DNA of 23,812 bases from VGNY01 sp964549635. Lineage in GTDB: Bacteria > Chloroflexota > Dehalococcoidia > GIF9 > UBA5629. A program made the position numbers and the translations under genes. Shown here in pieces: positions 23,756 through 23,812 of the stretch; the first letter of the stretch is position 1; each line of letters opens with the position of its first letter. The notes below the pieces were generated by a model. The model was not told the origin of the DNA and made no database searches. It saw nothing but the letters and a program-made list of their open reading frames with translations. The DNA lies in contig CAZJVJ010000017.1 in NCBI GenBank assembly GCA_964549635.1, positions 1 to 23,812 of the forward strand, written 5' to 3'.

Positions 23756-23812
23756 ACTGAGCTCGTTCAGAAACATGTGAGACGCCAGAGCATAAGAAAC
23801 TACCTCCGGGCG

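Noticed and set aside
23752..23770. Inverted repeat after the last gene as a terminator
   Set aside because: 6-bp stem with no T-run before the window ends.

Overview
The window looks like a chromosomal segment of an uncultured bacterium of the Chloroflexota, most likely class Dehalococcoidia. The main support is the partial 16S rRNA gene at the left edge. Its 5' half (the segment after GATGAACGCTAGCGGCGTGCC, the GTTATCCGGATTTACTGGGCG block, and the short loop with GAAGAACAATGACGGTACC) resembles remembered Dehalococcoides-type 16S. No database search was possible, so the placement is an inference. Coding density is high, genes are short to medium, TTG/GTG starts are common, and no transposase, integrase, phage gene or CRISPR array is visible.

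Layout. (1) 1-702: 5' part of a 16S rRNA gene on the minus strand with a near-consensus promoter. (2) 858-2591: acyl-CoA ligase, minus, with its own promoter. (3) 2793-8565, minus: a tightly packed, probably co-transcribed housekeeping run in the order pdxS-pdxT-(Ycf45/SpoIIIAA-like R3H ATPase)-tmk-mnmA-rnhB-yraN. It is preceded by the remains of a small coiled-coil protein gene. (4) 8876-9862: tsaD, plus. (5) 9816-12577, minus: xre-type regulator, DUF72, DUF488 and DUF2851 genes as one operon, with a perfect palindrome over the promoter. (6) 12695-17704, plus: a heat-shock region. A promoter with a perfect CIRCE operator starts a series of very small zinc-ligand proteins (RING-like, FmdB, YkgJ-type, 50-residue zinc ribbon). 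These are followed by a broken dnaJ, an unknown helical protein, and then groES-groEL with its own CIRCE and a strong terminator. (7) 17701-18963: M16 zinc protease, minus. (8) 19261-23755, plus: second acyl-CoA ligase, bioY, a metallo-beta-lactamase-fold protein, a coiled-coil/C4 zinc-ribbon protein, an RNase HI-like protein and a small unknown protein.

How the parts work together. The pdx-tmk-mnmA-rnhB-yraN block makes PLP and dTTP precursors, modifies tRNA and handles RNA/DNA hybrids. The CIRCE pair suggests that HrcA (not encoded here) co-regulates GroESL and the upstream zinc-protein cluster. That makes the cluster a candidate heat-shock or proteostasis module that is not well described.

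The most interesting points are the CIRCE-controlled zinc-protein cluster with a decayed dnaJ, the xre/DUF72/DUF488/DUF2851 operon with its palindromic operator, and several promoters whose -10 box lies only 6-10 nt before the start codon. The last point implies leaderless mRNAs for tsaD, the M16 protease, the xre regulator and the zinc-ribbon coiled-coil gene.
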